A stretch of DNA of 22,065 nt, taken from assembly GCA_013213875.1 (NCBI GenBank), contig JABSSV010000011.1, positions 21,726 to 43,790 on the forward strand, given 5' to 3'. The position numbers were made by a program, and so were the translations under genes. The stretch is from Lysobacterales bacterium (GTDB taxonomy: Bacteria; Pseudomonadota; Gammaproteobacteria; Xanthomonadales; SZUA-36). The notes under the pieces are model-generated. The model was not told the origin of the DNA. It searched no databases and saw nothing but the letters and a program-made list of their open reading frames with translations. Below are positions 13,034 through 21,476 of this stretch, one piece after another (the stretch's first letter is position 1; the number at the start of each line of letters is the position of its first letter).

Positions 13034-13981
13034 TTAGGGCATGGCGTCCATTTCGGCGCCTTCCTTTTCCACCTGCAGCAAGTCCAGCTTGCTGACGCCG
13101 AGCATCAGCAGCGCCGTGCTGGCCACATAGATGGACGAGTAGGTACCGACTACCACGCCGACAATCAGGGTCAGGGCGAAAGCGTGAATAATCTCACCGC
13201 CCAGGAAGAACAGCGCCGCCAGCACCAGCAGCGTGGTCAGAGAGGTCATCAGCGTACGCGCCAGGGTTTCGTTCACGGACCGGTTCACCACCTCAACCGG
13301 CGTGCTCTTGTTCATGCGTGGGAAATTCTCGCGAATGCGATCAAACAGAACGATCGTGTCATTCAGCGAGTAACCCACCACCGCCAGCAGGGCCGCGACC
13401 ACGGTCAGGTCAAAATCCACCTGCAGCAGGGACAGGATGCCGAGGCTGACCAGGATGTCGTGCACGATAGCGACCACGGCGCCCACGGAGAAGCGCCACT
13501 GAAAGCGGAACATGACGTAGATAAAAATACCGATCAGTGCGTAGATCACGGCCAGAATGCCCTGCTCCGTGAGCTCTTCTCCCACCTGCGGGCCCACAAA
13601 GCCCGAGCTGCGCATTTCCACGCCATTGTTGTAGTCCGCATTGAGGGCGTTGATCACCTGGGTGGCCTGCTCGGCAGCGCTGTTTTCCGCTTCCCCATCC
13701 CGGGGTGGAATACGCACCAGCAGGTCAACAGATGATCCGAAGTTCTGGACCGTCGCATCCTCAAAGCCCGCTGCACCCAGGCTCTCGCGCACCTCAGCCA
13801 CCTGCGGCGGCTGATCGAAGCGCACCTCAACCTCCGTTCCACCCGTGAAATCGAGGCCGAAATTCAGCCCCAGCGTGGGCAGGGAAATCAGCGCCAGTGC
13901 CAGCAGCAGCGAGGACAGTCCCAGGGCCAGCTTGCGCTTGCCCATAAAGTCGATATTGGTTTTTGCCTTTACCAGTCTCAT
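13034..13981 (-). CDS. secF: Protein translocase subunit SecF
   Basis: Inner-membrane partner of SecD that uses proton motive force to help pull exported proteins through SecYEG. It has 315 residues, the usual size. An N-terminal membrane helix (about 17-38) leads to the GLDFTGGTEVEV signature (42-53), a periplasmic domain to about 140, then five membrane helices. The SecF motif GYSLNDTIVLFDRIREN is at 203-219. ATG at 13981 follows GAGGTG; nine nt separate it from the secD stop, so the two are cotranscribed. It is the last gene of this leftward block. Confidence 0.97.
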   Translation of the reverse strand: MRLVKAKTNIDFMGKRKLALGLSSLLLALALISLPTLGLNFGLDFTGGTEVEVRFDQPPQVAEVRESLGAAGFEDATVQNFGSSVDLLVRIPPRDGEAENSAAEQATQVINALNADYNNGVEMRSSGFVGPQVGEELTEQGILAVIYALIGIFIYVMFRFQWRFSVGAVVAIVHDILVSLGILSLLQVDFDLTVVAALLAVVGYSLNDTIVLFDRIRENFPRMNKSTPVEVVNRSVNETLARTLMTSLTTLLVLAALFFLGGEIIHAFALTLIVGVVVGTYSSIYVASTALLMLGVSKLDLLQVEKEGAEMDAMP

Positions 13982-13990
13982 GACCGCACC

Positions 13991-15823
13991 TCAGATGGAG
14001 AGTTTTTCGACACGCTTGCGCCCGCCGTAAATTAGATTAATCACGGACCGCGTGCCCATAATGGCCGTGAACATGGAGGTCACAATGCCCAGCGACAGGG
14101 TCACCGCAAAGCCCTTCACCGGGCCCGTACCAAACAGGAACAGCACAAAGGCGGCGATTAGCGTGGTGACGTTGGCATCGGCGATGGTCGAGAAGGCCTT
14201 CTCATAGCCAGCGCGAATACTCGCCTGCGGCGTATTGCCGTTATCGATCTCCTCGCGGATACGTTCGAAGATCAGCACGTTCGCGTCCACCGCCATACCC
14301 ACCGTGAGCACGATACCGGCAATACCCGGCATGGTCAGCGTTGCGCCGAGCGCGGACAGCAGCGCGATCAGCAGCACCAGGTTGGCCGCCAGGGCCAGGT
14401 TGGCCACCAGACCGAAGACCCGGTAGTAAATGGCCATGAAAATCAGCACCAGCACAAATCCGATCAACACGGACTGGAAGCCGCGCTCGATATTATCGGC
14501 CCCCAGGCTCGGGCCGACCGTGCGCTGGAAGGCAATTTCCATGGGGGCCGCCAGGGCCCCGGCGCGCAGCAATAGCGACAGCTGGGACGCTTCCTTGATG
14601 GAGTCCAACCCGGTGGTCTGGAAACGCTTGCCGAGAGGTTCACGGACCACGGCGACGGAAATCACATCTTCAATGCGCTGGCCGCTGGCCTTCTGCTCGA
14701 TGTAAACCACCGCCATGCGGTTGCCCACGTTCTCCCGGGTAAAGTCCAGCATGCGGGAGGCACCCACACCATCCAGCGTGACCGATACCTGCGGCGTGCC
14801 GCTGCGCTGGTCAAAGCCGGCGGAAGCACCGATCAACTGATCACAGGTAACGATCAGACGCTTCTTGAGCAGAAGGGGATTGCCCAGCTTGTCCGTATAG
14901 AGGCGCGAATCAGAGGGTACGCGCCCGCTCTGGGCCGCAGAGAAGGGGTCATTGGCCTCGTCCACGGCCCGGTATTCCAGCGTGGCCGTAGCCCCCAGTA
15001 TCTTCTTGGCCTCGGCCATGTCCTGCACGCCGGGCAGCTGTACCACCACCCGGTCTGCACCCTGCTGCTGAATGACCGGTTCGGCCACACCCAGTTCGTT
15101 GACGCGGTTGCGCAGCGTGGTGATGTTCTGTTTCAGCGCCGTCTGCTGCAGTTCCTGCAGCTGCGCCTCGAGAATCGTACCCTGCAGGCCAAAGGTCTCG
15201 CCGGCCGCCAACTCGGTCAGCTCCAGTCCCTGCAGGCTCTGATCCGCCTCAATAATACGTACCGCCTCGTTGCGGTTCTCAGCCGTGCGCAGCAGCACGC
15301 GCACCCCGTCGCCTTCCTGGCGCACGCTGACATAGCGCACCCCGGCCTCGCGCAGGGCTGCACGAATATCCTGTACGTAGCGGTCCAGAGCCTGGGCCCG
15401 GGCCGTTTCCATATCCAGTTGCATAAGGAAATGCACGCCGCCCTGCAAATCCAGGCCGAGGGTCAGGGGCTTGCCACCAAAACTGCGTAGCCAGTCAGGC
15501 GTGGCGTGGGCGAGGTTGAGCGCCACCACATAGTTGTCACCGAGCGCTTCCTGCATCAACTCGGAAGCGCGCAGCTGATCATCGCCGTTCTCAAAGCGGT
15601 AAAGCAGTCGATCTTCGCCCTGCTCCCGGCTTTTGTAGCCGATCTGCTCAGCGGCCAGCGCGTTGTCGATGTCCGATTCCAGCGCCTGCGACAGCTCAAA
15701 GCCGCGGGTAGACGTAACCTGAATGGCCGGGTCTTCGCCGTACAGGTTGGGCAGCGCGAAGAGCGCGCCCAGCAAGAGTACGGTCAGAATAAGAATGTAC
15801 TTCCAGGCGGGATACTGATTCAT
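13991..15823 (-). CDS. secD: Protein translocase subunit SecD
   Basis: Inner-membrane RND-family protein acting with SecF and YajC in protein export. The 610 residues match proteobacterial SecD. There is one N-terminal membrane helix (about 8-25) and a large periplasmic region containing LGLDLQGGVHFLMQLD (122-137). Then comes a C-terminal five-helix bundle with the proton-pathway signature GMAVDANVLIFERIREE (509-525). The last residues are basic and cytosolic. ATG at 15823 follows a GAGGGAG site. It lies 34 nt downstream of yajC and 9 nt upstream of secF. Confidence 0.97.
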   Translation of the reverse strand: MNQYPAWKYILILTVLLLGALFALPNLYGEDPAIQVTSTRGFELSQALESDIDNALAAEQIGYKSREQGEDRLLYRFENGDDQLRASELMQEALGDNYVVALNLAHATPDWLRSFGGKPLTLGLDLQGGVHFLMQLDMETARAQALDRYVQDIRAALREAGVRYVSVRQEGDGVRVLLRTAENRNEAVRIIEADQSLQGLELTELAAGETFGLQGTILEAQLQELQQTALKQNITTLRNRVNELGVAEPVIQQQGADRVVVQLPGVQDMAEAKKILGATATLEYRAVDEANDPFSAAQSGRVPSDSRLYTDKLGNPLLLKKRLIVTCDQLIGASAGFDQRSGTPQVSVTLDGVGASRMLDFTRENVGNRMAVVYIEQKASGQRIEDVISVAVVREPLGKRFQTTGLDSIKEASQLSLLLRAGALAAPMEIAFQRTVGPSLGADNIERGFQSVLIGFVLVLIFMAIYYRVFGLVANLALAANLVLLIALLSALGATLTMPGIAGIVLTVGMAVDANVLIFERIREEIDNGNTPQASIRAGYEKAFSTIADANVTTLIAAFVLFLFGTGPVKGFAVTLSLGIVTSMFTAIMGTRSVINLIYGGRKRVEKLSI

Positions 15824-15857
15824 GGTGGGCTCCCTCGATGCCGGGTTGAGGTCGGCC

Positions 15858-16184
15858 TCAGGCCGACTTGATCGTGCCCTTGGGCATCACACTGGCGACC
15901 GCATGACGCTGCAGTTTGATCTGCACGCCGTCAGCCAGTTCCAGTGTCACAAAAGAGTCGTTGAGGTCGGTAATTTTCCCCAGCAGGCCACCATTCGTGA
16001 CAATCTCATCCCCCTTGGACAGACCGGCAATCAGCGCCTTATGCTCTTTCGCGCGCTTGGTCTGGGGCCGAATCAGGAAGAAGTAAACCACCGCAAACAT
16101 AAGAATCAGCGGGAGGAACTGGGTGAACCCTCCGGGCTGGCCGGCGGCGGTTTGTGCGTGTGCGCTTGCTATCAGAAAATCCAT
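15858..16184 (-). CDS. yajC: Sec translocon accessory protein YajC
   Basis: Small single-span membrane protein that binds SecDF. It has 108 residues, with an N-terminal segment MDFLIASAHAQ, a membrane helix at about 21-38 (FTQFLPLILMFAVVYFFLIRPQ), then the cytosolic domain with KRAKEHKALIAGLSKGDEIVT and NGGLLGKI. The ATG at 16184 has AGAGGGT upstream. It is the first gene of the yajC-secD-secF unit and lies 140 nt after tgt. Confidence 0.96.
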   Translation of the reverse strand: MDFLIASAHAQTAAGQPGGFTQFLPLILMFAVVYFFLIRPQTKRAKEHKALIAGLSKGDEIVTNGGLLGKITDLNDSFVTLELADGVQIKLQRHAVASVMPKGTIKSA

Positions 16185-16240
16185 GGTAACCCTCTGTCTG
16201 TTGTGGCCATCGCGTTGGCGCGGCGGCCTGTTCTATGATC

Positions 16241-16270
16241 GTTGTATGGGGCCGGACAGCTTAAATTCAA
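16241..16270 (-). promoter_or_regulatory. Possible promoter for yajC-secD-secF
   Basis: On the minus strand TTGAAT (16270-16265) and TACAAC (16246-16241) are separated by 18 nt; each matches consensus at four of six positions. It lies in the 140-bp gap after tgt, the only sizeable gap before the sec genes. Read-through from tgt is equally possible. Confidence 0.35.
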
Positions 16271-16324
16271 AGCGTCCAACCAAAATTTCTACCGTTTGCC
16301 TGCTGCCATGAAGGACGCGTGCGC

Positions 16325-17431
16325 CTAGTCCACCCCGCGCTCCAGATCTGCCAGCGTGGCCGCTGCCCAGGCCTCAAAGCGCCCGCCCTCAATGGCCTCG
16401 CGCATGGCCCGCATCAACTCCTGATAAAACCAGAGGTTGTGCAGCGTGGCTAGGTGCGCACCGAGAATTTCATTACAGCGGTGCAGATGTTTCAGATAGG
16501 CCCGGGAATAGCCACTGCAACAGGGACAGGCACAGTCCGGATCCACCGGGCGTGTGTCCTCGCGAAAGCGCGCGTTGCGAATTTTCAGCGTTCCGTAGCG
16601 GGTGAAATAGAAGCCGTTGCGCGCATTGCGGGTAGGCATGACGCAATCGAACATATCCACGCCCCGGCGCACCGCTTCGATCAGGTCCTGGGGCCGCCCC
16701 ACGCCCATGAGATAGCGCGGACGATCTGCGGGCAGATGCGGCACCGTAAAGTCCAGCACCTCATTGCGCTCCTGTTCCGGCTCGCCCACGGACAAGCCAC
16801 CAATAGCATAGCCCGGGAAGCCAATATCACTCAGCGCAGCCGCCGATTCAGCGCGCAGATCAGCGTAGATACCGCCCTGCACAATCCCAAACAGGGCCGA
16901 GGGGTTATCGCCGTGCGCGTCTTTCGAGCGCCGCGCCCAGCGCATGGACAGGCGCATGGAGTCTGCCGCCTGGCTGTGGGTCGCTGGATAGGGGGTGCAT
17001 TCGTCAAAACACATCACGATGTCGGAACCCAGCGCACGCTGCACCTGCATGGATTCTTCCGGCCCCATGAAAATCTTTGCCCCATCCACCGGCGAGGCAA
17101 AGGTCACGCCTGCTTCCGTAATCTTGCGCCGCTCGGCCAGGCTCCAGACCTGAAAACCGCCGGAGTCGGTCAAAATCGGACCGTCCCAGTTCATAAAGCC
17201 GTGCAGGGAATCGTGCGCCTTGATCACCTCCGTACCCGGACGCAGCATGAGATGGAAGGTGTTACCCAGAATGATTTCCGCGCCCACCGTGCGCAGATCC
17301 TGCGGTGTCATGGCCTTAACCGTGCCGTAGGTGCCCACGGGCATAAAGGCCGGTGTCTCCACCGTGCCCCGGTCGAAGGTCAGGGTTCCGCGACGGGCGC
17401 CCCCGTCCTGCGCCTTAAGCTTAAACTGCAC
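16325..17431 (-). CDS. tgt: tRNA-guanine(34) transglycosylase (queuine/preQ1)
   Basis: Exchanges guanine 34 of GUN-anticodon tRNAs for preQ1 in queuosine synthesis. The 368-residue TIM barrel has FMPVGTYGTVKAMTP (29-43), general acid/base D89 in LTDSGGFQ, D143 in CFDECTPYP, FGIVQGG (181-187), nucleophile D262 in DMFDCVMPTRNARNG (259-273), and zinc ligands C300, C302, C305 and H331. The start is GTG at 17431-17429, which begins the conserved MxFxLxxxDGxARRG N terminus; a TGAGGG site lies a little far upstream. It starts 10 nt after the methyltransferase stop, and queA lies two genes upstream. Confidence 0.97.
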   Translation of the reverse strand: MQFKLKAQDGGARRGTLTFDRGTVETPAFMPVGTYGTVKAMTPQDLRTVGAEIILGNTFHLMLRPGTEVIKAHDSLHGFMNWDGPILTDSGGFQVWSLAERRKITEAGVTFASPVDGAKIFMGPEESMQVQRALGSDIVMCFDECTPYPATHSQAADSMRLSMRWARRSKDAHGDNPSALFGIVQGGIYADLRAESAAALSDIGFPGYAIGGLSVGEPEQERNEVLDFTVPHLPADRPRYLMGVGRPQDLIEAVRRGVDMFDCVMPTRNARNGFYFTRYGTLKIRNARFREDTRPVDPDCACPCCSGYSRAYLKHLHRCNEILGAHLATLHNLWFYQELMRAMREAIEGGRFEAWAAATLADLERGVD

Positions 17432-17441
17432 GCAGGAGCCC

Positions 17442-18194
17442 TCAGACCCAGGCCGCGACCATCACGCGCTTGCCATAGAGCAACTGCTCATAGGCATCGA
17501 CGGGCGGCGGCAGCACCTCCACGCGCTGGAAGCCCACTTTGTGCAACAGCCAGGTCAGCGCTTCCAGGCTGGGGACCAGGCAGATGCCCGTGGCACCCGC
17601 CTCCGGCGCATGCGTTTCATCAATCTCGTCGATAATGCCAAAACTGCCCTTGAGGGGACGCACAAAACGATAGGAACCAAAGTCCACCATGCCACTCATG
17701 CCGGGCACGATCTGCGTCTCCAGCACACACAGCTGCTTGCACAGCGCGCGCGCCAGGCGCAAGGCGCCCACCGGGTTTTCCAGGTGGTAGAGCAGGCCCA
17801 GCATGAGCACCAGATCGAACTGACCCAGCGCATCCGTATCCAGATCAAAAATATCGCTGTGCAGAAAACGTAGCTGCTTATGACCCAGCAGCTCGGCCAT
17901 GAGGCGGCTGTCTTCCACATGACTGGCACGTTGATCGACGCCCGTCACCCGGGACAGGCCGGCCGCCGCCAACTGCATGGAAAACCAGCCCTGATGGGCC
18001 GCGAGATCAATCGCATCCAGTGCCGCCAGCCCCTGTGGAAAAGCCTGCTCCAGCGTGCGCTGCAAGAGCTGCCAGCGCGTCTCATGAATCGCGCTCAGCT
18101 GATCGCCATGATAGGTCTCGGTGCTGGAGCCGTCCGGTAGTTCATAGTTATAGAACCACTGGCGCGCTTTGACCTGTTGCAACAAATCTGACAT
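17442..18194 (-). CDS. SAM-dependent methyltransferase, CmoB/DUF1698-like
   Basis: A 250-residue class I methyltransferase of unknown substrate. The N-terminal WFYNYELPDGSSTETY (13-28) resembles the W-Y-x-x-x-L-x-DG opening of DUF1698 proteins such as tRNA wobble-uridine enzyme CmoB. The SAM-binding motif I is degenerate (AIDLAAHQGWFSMQLAAAG, 61-79), an acidic motif II reads GVDQRA (85-90), and LMLGLLYHLENPVGALR (130-146) is a CmoB-like motif IV region. The C-terminal part has LVPSLEALTWLLHKVGF (206-222). ATG at 18194 begins the conserved segment. It is shorter than CmoB, about 320 residues. Its place between queA and tgt suggests a role at the tRNA wobble base, but that rests on position alone. 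Confidence 0.8.
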   Translation of the reverse strand: MSDLLQQVKARQWFYNYELPDGSSTETYHGDQLSAIHETRWQLLQRTLEQAFPQGLAALDAIDLAAHQGWFSMQLAAAGLSRVTGVDQRASHVEDSRLMAELLGHKQLRFLHSDIFDLDTDALGQFDLVLMLGLLYHLENPVGALRLARALCKQLCVLETQIVPGMSGMVDFGSYRFVRPLKGSFGIIDEIDETHAPEAGATGICLVPSLEALTWLLHKVGFQRVEVLPPPVDAYEQLLYGKRVMVAAWV

Positions 18195-18268
18195 GGGTTT
18201 TCCAACTCAGCGGTTCTGGCCCGCGGGGCCGCTATTTTGCCACTGTCACGGCAGCACAACCAGCGAAA

Positions 18269-19300
18269 TCAGGCAGCGACAGGACTGGCGATGAGCATGG
18301 CGTCGCCGTAGCTGAAAAAGCGGTAGCGCTCCGCAATGGCCGCGGCGTAGGCATCCATGATCGCGCTGCGGCCGGCCAGGGCCGATACCAGCATCAGCAG
18401 CGTGGATTCGGGCAGGTGAAAGTTGGTGATCAGCCCGTCAATGACCTGAAACTCATAGGGCGGATAGATGAAGATATCGCTGTCACCGCGATAGGGTTGC
18501 AGCGTACCAGCCGCCGCCGCCGTTTCCAGGCTACGGACGCTGGTGGTACCGACCGCAATAACACGCCCGCCCCGGGCCTTGGTTCGCGCCACGGCGGCAA
18601 CGACCGATGAATCTACCTGCAGAAACTCCGCATGCATGACGTGGTCCTCAATCTCATCGCTGCGCACGGGCTGAAAGGTGCCGGCGCCCACATGCAAGGT
18701 GACATAGGCCGACTCGACGCCACGCGCGGCCAGTGCAGCCAGCAACGGCTGGTCAAAATGGAGGCCCGCAGTCGGTGCAGCCACGGCACCGGGCTCGGCC
18801 GCATAAACGGTCTGATAGCGGTCCCGGTCAGCGGCCGTGTCGGCGCGCTCGATGTAGGGCGGCAGCGGCATATGTCCCTGCGCCTCCAGCACCGCTGGCA
18901 GGTCACCGTCCAGCAGTCGCAGTTGGTAAAAAGCTCCCTCGCGACCCAGCACTTCCAGGGTACCGCCGCCATCAAGCAAGATGTGCGCGCCTGCAGCCGG
19001 CCGCTTGCTAACCTTCAGCTGAGCGAGACAGCACTGCTCCGGTAGCAGCCGTTCCAGCATGATTTCCACGCGCCCGCCAGTGGCCTTGCGGCCATAAAGG
19101 CGGGCTGGAATCACTCGCGTGTTGTTAAATACCAGCAGGTCCCCGGGCTGAAGCAGCGTCGTAAGATCAGCGAACTGCCGGTGCGTTACCGCACCGCTTA
19201 GTCGATCCAGACACAGCAAGCGGCTGGCGCGGCGGTCTGCCAGTGGCTGCTGTGCAATCAGCTCCGGCGGCAGGTCGAAATGAAACAGGTCTTTACGCAT
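18269..19300 (-). CDS. queA: S-adenosylmethionine:tRNA ribosyltransferase-isomerase
   Basis: Transfers and isomerises the ribosyl part of SAM onto preQ1-modified tRNA, forming epoxyqueuosine. The 343-residue protein has the family N terminus MRKDLFHFDLPPELIAQ (1-17), the NNTRVIPARL segment (59-68), APTAGLHF, HVGAGTFQPVR, GTTSVRSLE, NFHLPESTLLMLVSALAG and the ending FSYGDAMLI, all conserved in QueA. The ATG 19300-19298 starts the conserved sequence; the upstream nine codons reach into the divergent promoter region. The ribosome site is weak. It is first in the leftward queA-methyltransferase-tgt block and divergent from the kynurenine genes across a 98-bp gap. Confidence 0.97.
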   Translation of the reverse strand: MRKDLFHFDLPPELIAQQPLADRRASRLLCLDRLSGAVTHRQFADLTTLLQPGDLLVFNNTRVIPARLYGRKATGGRVEIMLERLLPEQCCLAQLKVSKRPAAGAHILLDGGGTLEVLGREGAFYQLRLLDGDLPAVLEAQGHMPLPPYIERADTAADRDRYQTVYAAEPGAVAAPTAGLHFDQPLLAALAARGVESAYVTLHVGAGTFQPVRSDEIEDHVMHAEFLQVDSSVVAAVARTKARGGRVIAVGTTSVRSLETAAAAGTLQPYRGDSDIFIYPPYEFQVIDGLITNFHLPESTLLMLVSALAGRSAIMDAYAAAIAERYRFFSYGDAMLIASPVAA

Positions 19301-19373
19301 GGCACGCAGCCTACACGCTCTCGCCACGTCACGCAGCGGTCAGCTTTCACACAGACCGCAGGCCAGCCTTCGG

Positions 19374-19379
19374 TATACT
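19374..19379 (+). promoter_or_regulatory. Probable -10 element of the kynurenine operon
   Basis: TATACT (five of six consensus bases) lies 20 bp before the first kynurenine-cluster ATG, predicting a start near 19386 and a leader of only about 13 nt. No -35 at normal spacing is convincing. The core GTATAC is palindromic and sits inside the 98-bp gap shared with divergent queA. Confidence 0.45.
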
Positions 19380-19398
19380 CCGCGCGCAACCCCGAGGA

Positions 19399-20196
19399 AT
19401 GACCGAATTGAAAGCAGAGCTGATTCTGGACCCCATACGGGTCCGCGTTGACTTCACCGCTGGCCAGGCCATTGCCATACCGCTGGACCCGCATGGTCCC
19501 CAGCCGGCCTTCTTTACCGATGAGCCGGCCAGCGCGCGACCGCTCCGCTCCGGCAGTTACGTCGGCGACGTCCGGCTGGGTGGTACCTGTAATGCCGAGG
19601 TGGTCGAACTGGTGCCTCATTGCCACGGCACACATACGGAATGTCGCGGGCATTTGACCCACGAGCGACTGCGCGTGCAGGAGACCGTGTTCCCGGAACC
19701 GGCCCTGGCACAGTTGATCAGCGTCACACCCAAAGCCGGCGGCGAGCAGGACTATCCACAGTTCACGCGGGAGGATCTGGAAGCGGCGTTACGCACGGAC
19801 TTGCCGCTGGAGGCCATTGTGGTGCGCACGCTGCCCAATGATCCGGCACGGCAAAGCATGGCCTATGAGCACGCGCCGCCCTATCCCGTGTTCAGCGACG
19901 AGGCCATGGCCTGGCTGGCCAGCCTGCCCTTGAAACACCTGTTGGTCGATGCACCTTCGCTGGATCCGGCACATGATGCGGGAAGGCTGCGCGTTCATCG
20001 GCTCTGGTGGTGCATGGCCGAGCATGCTGCGCCGGCGGGTCTGGACTGCAGCCGTCGCAGTGCCACGGAAATGATCTTTGTACCGGATGCGGTTGAGGAC
20101 GGCCTCTACTGGCTGGAACTGGGGCTTTCACCGCTACTGGGTGACGCCACACCCAGCCGTCCGATACTCTATCCGGTGGAGGTGTTGGACCAATGA
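19399..20196 (+). CDS. Cyclase-family metal hydrolase, putative kynurenine formamidase
   Basis: A 265-residue member of the cyclase/KynB superfamily. The metal-binding signature reads HCHGTHTECRGH (74-85), resembling the HxGTHxD...H pattern of KynB, but glutamate E81 takes the usual aspartate position. A second conserved part is KHLLVDAPSLDPAHDAGRLRVHRLWW (179-204), recalling the GID-S-D-H region, and a late ATEMIFVPD. It is longer than ordinary KynB, about 210 residues. It overlaps kynU by four bases (ATGA), so hydrolysis of N-formylkynurenine to kynurenine is the obvious proposed role. The ATG has GAGG only one base away, so TTG at 19408, eight bases beyond this site, is a credible alternative start. 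Confidence 0.8.
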   Translation: MTELKAELILDPIRVRVDFTAGQAIAIPLDPHGPQPAFFTDEPASARPLRSGSYVGDVRLGGTCNAEVVELVPHCHGTHTECRGHLTHERLRVQETVFPEPALAQLISVTPKAGGEQDYPQFTREDLEAALRTDLPLEAIVVRTLPNDPARQSMAYEHAPPYPVFSDEAMAWLASLPLKHLLVDAPSLDPAHDAGRLRVHRLWWCMAEHAAPAGLDCSRRSATEMIFVPDAVEDGLYWLELGLSPLLGDATPSRPILYPVEVLDQ

Positions 20197-21476
20197 CGAG
20201 TCAGGCAACAGGACAGGCGCGGGCGCGGGAGCTGGATGCACAAGATCCCCTTGCCCATTTTCGCGATGAATTCTGGATTCCGCCGCATGCGGATCAGGGT
20301 GAGCAACGTTATTTTTGTGGGAACTCTCTGGGCCTGCAGCCGCGGCGCTTGAGTGCCTTCATAGAAGAGGAACTCTCCCACTGGCAAACGCTGGGCGTGG
20401 CAGGTCACTTTACCGGCCGGCGACCCTGGATGAGCTACCACGAGAGTCTGCGTGAACCCCTGGCCGACCTGGTGGGCGCGAAACCGGCCGAAGTGGTGGC
20501 CATGAACGCTCTGACGGTCAATTTACACCTCTTGATGGTGAGCTTTTTTCAGCCCGCGGGCGCGCGCAACCGCATCGTCATTGAACGGCAGCCGTTCCCC
20601 TCGGACCGCTACGCGGTGGAGTCCCAGCTGCGCTATCACGGCCTGAACCCGGATGAATGTCTGATCGAACTCGGCGCGGACAGTGACGAGCGCCTGGTGG
20701 GAGAAGCCGAGTTGGAAGCCTATCTGGCAGCGGAAGGCGACCGGGTCGCACTGGTTCTATGGCCCGGCGTGCAGTACGCCACGGGCCAGCGCTATGACCT
20801 GGCCCGGGTGGCACAGGCAGCACAGGCAGCCGGCGCCATGGTGGGCTTTGACCTGGCCCATGCGGTCGGCAACGTCCCCGTCGATCTGCACGCCAGCGGG
20901 GCAGATTTCGCGGCCTGGTGCAGCTACAAATACATGAACAGCGGCGCCGGCTCCGTCGCCGGCGCCTTCGTCCACGAACGCCACCACGGCCGGGAGGATC
21001 TGCCGCGGCTCCACGGCTGGTGGGGAGCGCATCCGGACAGCCGTTTTCTCATGGCACCGGAGTTTGTGCCCGCACCGGGCGCCGATGCCTGGCTGCAGTC
21101 CAACTCCCCCATTCTGTCCATGGCACCCCTGCGTGTATCACTGGACCTTTTCCGCGAGGCCGGCTTTGATCGGCTGCGGGAAAAATCTCTGGCCATGACC
21201 GCTTATCTGGAATCGCTGTTGACCGAAGAACTGGGCGATTGGGTCAGCATTCTGACGCCCAGCGACCCGGAGCAGCGCGGCTGCCAGTTGTCCTTCACGC
21301 TGCGCGCCGGGGCGGAACAGGGTCGTGCCCTGTTCGAGCATCTGATCGCCGAGGGTTATATCGGCGACTGGCGCGAGCCGGATATTATTCGTGTGGCACC
21401 GGTGCCGCTCTACAACCGCTACCAGGATTGTCTTGACCTGGTAAACGAAATTAAAGTCTGGCGCGATCGGCGGTGA
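20193..21476 (+). CDS. kynU: Kynureninase
   Basis: PLP enzyme cleaving kynurenine to anthranilate and alanine, or 3-hydroxykynurenine to 3-hydroxyanthranilate. In 427 residues it has YFCGNSLGLQP (40-50), NALTVNLH (105-112), the PLP-phosphate and substrate segment ERQPFPSDRYA (131-141), GFDLAHAVGN (218-227) with D220, and the Schiff-base lysine K246 in CSYKYMNSGAGS (243-254). GWWGAHPDSRF, QSNSPILSM and the C-terminal IRVAPVPLYN (399-408) also match. ATG at 20193 overlaps the preceding TGA and its own TGA overlaps the kmo GTG, pointing to a tightly coupled operon. The kmo neighbour favours 3-hydroxykynurenine as the substrate, towards NAD or 3-hydroxyanthranilate catabolism. Confidence 0.97.
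   Translation: MTSQATGQARARELDAQDPLAHFRDEFWIPPHADQGEQRYFCGNSLGLQPRRLSAFIEEELSHWQTLGVAGHFTGRRPWMSYHESLREPLADLVGAKPAEVVAMNALTVNLHLLMVSFFQPAGARNRIVIERQPFPSDRYAVESQLRYHGLNPDECLIELGADSDERLVGEAELEAYLAAEGDRVALVLWPGVQYATGQRYDLARVAQAAQAAGAMVGFDLAHAVGNVPVDLHASGADFAAWCSYKYMNSGAGSVAGAFVHERHHGREDLPRLHGWWGAHPDSRFLMAPEFVPAPGADAWLQSNSPILSMAPLRVSLDLFREAGFDRLREKSLAMTAYLESLLTEELGDWVSILTPSDPEQRGCQLSFTLRAGAEQGRALFEHLIAEGYIGDWREPDIIRVAPVPLYNRYQDCLDLVNEIKVWRDRR

Noticed and set aside
12866..13735. 289-codon plus-strand frame over secF
   Set aside because: His/Gln/Asp-rich product opposite the conserved secF gene; composition of a shadow frame.
16454..17635. 393-codon plus-strand frame over tgt
   Set aside because: Opposite the conserved tgt gene, with low-complexity His/Arg-rich product and no domain.
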